Assembly: GCF_029989365.1 (NCBI RefSeq)
Contig: NZ_JAPRAQ010000013.1
Span: 62,001 to 126,000, forward strand
Direction of reading: 5' to 3'
DNA: 64,000 bases
From: Bradyrhizobium sp. Arg816
GTDB taxonomy: Bacteria > Pseudomonadota > Alphaproteobacteria > Rhizobiales > Xanthobacteraceae
Part shown: positions 61,926 through 64,000 of the stretch, in pieces
Numbering within the stretch: position 1 is the stretch's first letter
Layout: each line of letters opens with the position of its first letter
Notes under the pieces: model-generated
Databases searched by the model: none
Seen by the model: only the letters and a program-made list of their open reading frames with translations
Told to the model about the DNA's origin: nothing
Made by a program: the position numbers and the translations under genes

Positions 61926-62531
61926 CTACTTCGCGGCAACGCGATCGAGCGCGAGGTTTAGAGCAAGGACGTTAACCCGCGGTTCGCCGATCAGGCCGAA
62001 CAGACGACCCTGGGTATTGGAGGCCACGAGCTGCTTGACCTGATCGTCCGGCAGATTCCGCGCCTTCGCCACCCGCGGCACCTGAAATTCGGCCGCCTCC
62101 GGCGAGATGTCCGGGTCGAGGCCGCTGGCCGAGGTGGTGACCAGGTCGACCGGCACGGCGGCGTTCGGATTTTCAGCCTTCAGCTTGTCCACGTCCTCCT
62201 TGAGCCGGTCAGCCAGCGCCTTGCTGGTCGGGCCAAGGTTGGAGCCGCCCGAGTTGGCCGCGTTGTAGGGCGCCGGGACCGTCTTGGTCGAATCATTCGG
62301 GTCCGGCGCCAAAGTCGCCGACAGGCGGCCGTGGAAATATTTGTCCTCCTTGAACTCCTGCCCGATCAGGGCGGAGCCGATCACCTTGCCGTCCCGCTCG
62401 ATCAGGCTGCCTTGCGCCTGCGAGGGGAAGATCGCACCGGCAATGGCGGTCATTGCGAGCGGATAGGCCAGGCCGGTGATGGCGGTGAGCACCAGCAGCA
62501 GGACGATGGCGGGGCGGATTTCTCTGAGCAT
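61926..62531 (-). CDS. kdpC: KdpC, potassium-transporting ATPase C chain
   Basis: 201 residues: one N-terminal membrane helix (RPAIVLLLVLTAITGLAYPLAMTAIAGAIFP), then QGSLIERDGKVIGSALIGQEF, YFHGRLSAT, SGGSNLGPTSKALADRL, TTSASGLDPDISPEAA, and the terminal GRLFGLIGEPRVNVLALNLALD. A stabilising and chaperone-like subunit of KdpFABC. It lies 40 bases before kdpD. Confidence 0.95.
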   Translation of the reverse strand: MLREIRPAIVLLLVLTAITGLAYPLAMTAIAGAIFPSQAQGSLIERDGKVIGSALIGQEFKEDKYFHGRLSATLAPDPNDSTKTVPAPYNAANSGGSNLGPTSKALADRLKEDVDKLKAENPNAAVPVDLVTTSASGLDPDISPEAAEFQVPRVAKARNLPDDQVKQLVASNTQGRLFGLIGEPRVNVLALNLALDRVAAK

Positions 62532-62551
62532 GTTATGTCTCCTAAGTCCTC

Positions 62552-62584
62552 GTCATTGCGCGCGGCGCATCGCGCCGCGTGACG
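62552..62584. repeat. Family A repeat fragment in the kdpB-kdpC spacer
   Basis: GTCATTGC followed by a CGCGGCG-CATCG-CGCCGCG hairpin (7-base-pair stem) and a GTGACG closing arm. It occupies the 57-base spacer between kdpB and kdpC and could modulate read-through. Confidence 0.45.
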
Positions 62585-62588
62585 ACGG

Positions 62589-64000
62589 TCAAGCCAGGTG
62601 CAAGGCGGTCACGACGAGATCGATCGCCTTGATGCCGATGAAGGGAATGAGGATTCCACCCAGGCCGTAGATCAGCAGGTTGCGACGGAGCAACGCGCCG
62701 GCACCGACCGCGCGGTAGGCGACGCCTTTGAGCGCCAGCGGGATCAGCGCGATGATGATCAGCGCGTTGAAGATGATCGCCGACAGGATGGCGCTCTGCG
62801 GGCTCGATAGGTTCATGACGTTGAGCACGTTGAGTTGCGGGTAGAACGCCAGGAACATCGCCGGGATGATCGCAAAATACTTTGCGACGTCGTTGGCGAT
62901 CGAGAACGTCGTCAGCGCACCGCGTGTCATCAGCAGCTGCTTGCCGATCTCGACCACCTCGATCAGCTTGGTCGGGTTGGAATCGAGGTCGACCATGTTG
63001 CCGGCCTCGCGGGCGGCCTGCGTGCCGGTGTTCATGGCGACGCCGACGTCGGCCTGGGCAAGCGCCGGCGCGTCGTTGGTGCCGTCGCCGCACATGGCGA
63101 CCAGCTTGCCCTTGGCCTGCTCGTCGCGGATCAGCTTGAGCTTGTCCTCGGGCGTTGCCTGCGCGAGGAAATCATCGACGCCCGCCTCCGCCGCGATCGC
63201 AGCGGCCGTCATCGGGTTGTCGCCGGTGATCATGATGGTGCGGATGCCCATGCGGCGCAGTTCTGCGAAGCGCTCGCGGATGCCGCCCTTGACGATGTCC
63301 TTGAGCTGGATCACGCCGAGCAGCTTGCCGTCCTTGGCGACCGCAAGCGGCGTTCCGCCCGCTTTCGATATCTCGTCGGCAATGGTCTGGACTTCACGGC
63401 CGACGTCGGAAAGCACTGCAGGCTGGATGGCACGCGCGGTGTTGCCGGAGGCAACGGCCAGCGGCGCACCGCCGCCGACATAATTGAGCATGGCATCGAC
63501 AGCGCCCTTGCGCACCGACGAGCCGCCGGCATCGACACCGCTCATGCGGGTTTGTGCCGTGAACGGAATGAAGGTGGCGCCAAGCTCGGCCATGTCGCGG
63601 CCGCGCATGGAATACTTCTCCTTCGCTAGCACGACGATCGAGCGGCCTTCCGGCGTCTCGTCGGCGAGCGAGGCGAGCTGCGCCGCATCGGCGAGCTCCT
63701 GCTCGGTGACGCCGCGAACCGGGCGGAAGGCGGTCGCCTGGCGGTTGCCGAGCGTGATCGTACCGGTCTTGTCGAGCAGCAGCGTGTCGACGTCACCGGC
63801 AGCCTCGACCGCGCGGCCGGACATCGCCAGCACGTTGAAGCGGACCAGGCGGTCCATGCCGGCGATACCGATCGCCGATAGCAGCGCGCCGATCGTGGTC
63901 GGGATCAGCGTCACGAACAGTGCGACCAGCACGACCACCGAGATCGAGCCGCCGGCATAAGCCGCATAGCTCGGAATGGTGACGGTGGCGAACACGAAGA
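62589..64000 (-). CDS. kdpB: KdpB, potassium-transporting P-type ATPase, C-terminal part (5' end outside window)
   Basis: The frame runs to the window edge; about 470 C-terminal residues are visible. Phosphorylation site Asp in LLLDKTGTITLGNRQATAF, RMSGVDAGG, nucleotide-binding KGAVDAM, hinge MITGDNPMTAAAIAAEAGVDDFLAQATPEDK, and MCGDGTNDAPALAQADVGVAMNTGTQAAREAGNMVDLDSNPTKLIEVV. Membrane helices near the visible N-terminal end (ALFVTLIPTTIGALLSAIGIAGMDRLVRF) and at the C-terminus. It uses ATP to drive K+ uptake through KdpA, which should lie further right. The apparent methionine at 63995 is an internal GTG. Confidence 0.95.
   Translation of the reverse strand, partial: FVFATVTIPSYAAYAGGSISVVVLVALFVTLIPTTIGALLSAIGIAGMDRLVRFNVLAMSGRAVEAAGDVDTLLLDKTGTITLGNRQATAFRPVRGVTEQELADAAQLASLADETPEGRSIVVLAKEKYSMRGRDMAELGATFIPFTAQTRMSGVDAGGSSVRKGAVDAMLNYVGGGAPLAVASGNTARAIQPAVLSDVGREVQTIADEISKAGGTPLAVAKDGKLLGVIQLKDIVKGGIRERFAELRRMGIRTIMITGDNPMTAAAIAAEAGVDDFLAQATPEDKLKLIRDEQAKGKLVAMCGDGTNDAPALAQADVGVAMNTGTQAAREAGNMVDLDSNPTKLIEVVEIGKQLLMTRGALTTFSIANDVAKYFAIIPAMFLAFYPQLNVLNVMNLSSPQSAILSAIIFNALIIIALIPLALKGVAYRAVGAGALLRRNLLIYGLGGILIPFIGIKAIDLVVTALHLA

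Overview
The window is high-GC alphaproteobacterial chromosome, almost certainly Bradyrhizobium. A D-tartrate dehydratase whose catalytic residues K184, D213, E239, E265 and H322 fall at the published B. japonicum positions, several genus-typical intergenic palindromes, and GGAAC-type (EcfG/RpoE2-like) promoter sequences all point there. It is dense housekeeping and stress metabolism. I see no rRNA, tRNA, CRISPR array, insertion sequence or integrase.

Layout. 1-4.9 kb: 3' end of malonyl-CoA decarboxylase, tarD, and a small amidase-glutathione peroxidase-DUF3297 operon. 5.1-9.5 kb: a compact PQQ operon, pqqA (26 codons), pqqB, C, D and E, ending in an S33 proline iminopeptidase-like gene. 10.6-15.2 kb: a three-gene 2-oxoacid (probably 2-oxoglutarate) oxidoreductase, with an FAD/FeS NAD(P)H-reductase-like subunit upstream of the KorA and KorB homologues. 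15.4-20.4 kb: accessory genes: a DUF4399 exported protein, a membrane cyclase with a periplasmic formylglycine-generating-enzyme-like domain, a PH-like membrane protein, a DsrE remnant, and an ArsR-SRPBCC-membrane protein-DUF1801 operon with two operator dyads. 20.4-25.2 kb: prkA-yhbH-spoVR behind a perfect GGAAC-N17-CGTT promoter. 25.5-26.1 kb: a second PH-like membrane protein. 26.4-34 kb: oxidative pentose phosphate operon (tal-pgi fusion, gnd, zwf, pgl, gntK, HAD phosphatase). 34-52 kb: glycogen/trehalose metabolism, with malQ-GH15 divergent from a six-gene operon (glgE-like, treS-maltokinase, glgB, glgX, treZ, treY). 52-56.4 kb: PHA-system protein, DUF3309 mini-protein, and NHEJ genes ligD and ku transcribed divergently. 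56.4-58.3 kb: two peptidoglycan-hydrolase-like genes without signal peptides. 58.5-64 kb: kdpE-kdpD-kdpC-kdpB, with kdpB cut by the window edge.

How it fits together. The pentose phosphate operon supplies NADPH from glucose-6-phosphate and gluconate, and the neighbouring cluster stores glucose as glycogen and converts it to trehalose by TreS and by TreX/TreYZ. Candidate general-stress promoters (GGAAC-N18/19-TT) lie in front of prkA, malQ, the glgE-like gene, ligD, ku and the DUF3309 gene, so much of the window looks like one stress-responsive neighbourhood (inference).

The observations I rate highest are: a GlgE-family protein that keeps the fold but has Lys in place of the acid/base Glu and lacks the maltose-1-phosphate loop; the symmetrical overlapping promoters between ligD and ku; a long-range hairpin between pqqA and pqqB; and the signal-less murein hydrolase pair, one with a histone H1-like basic tail.
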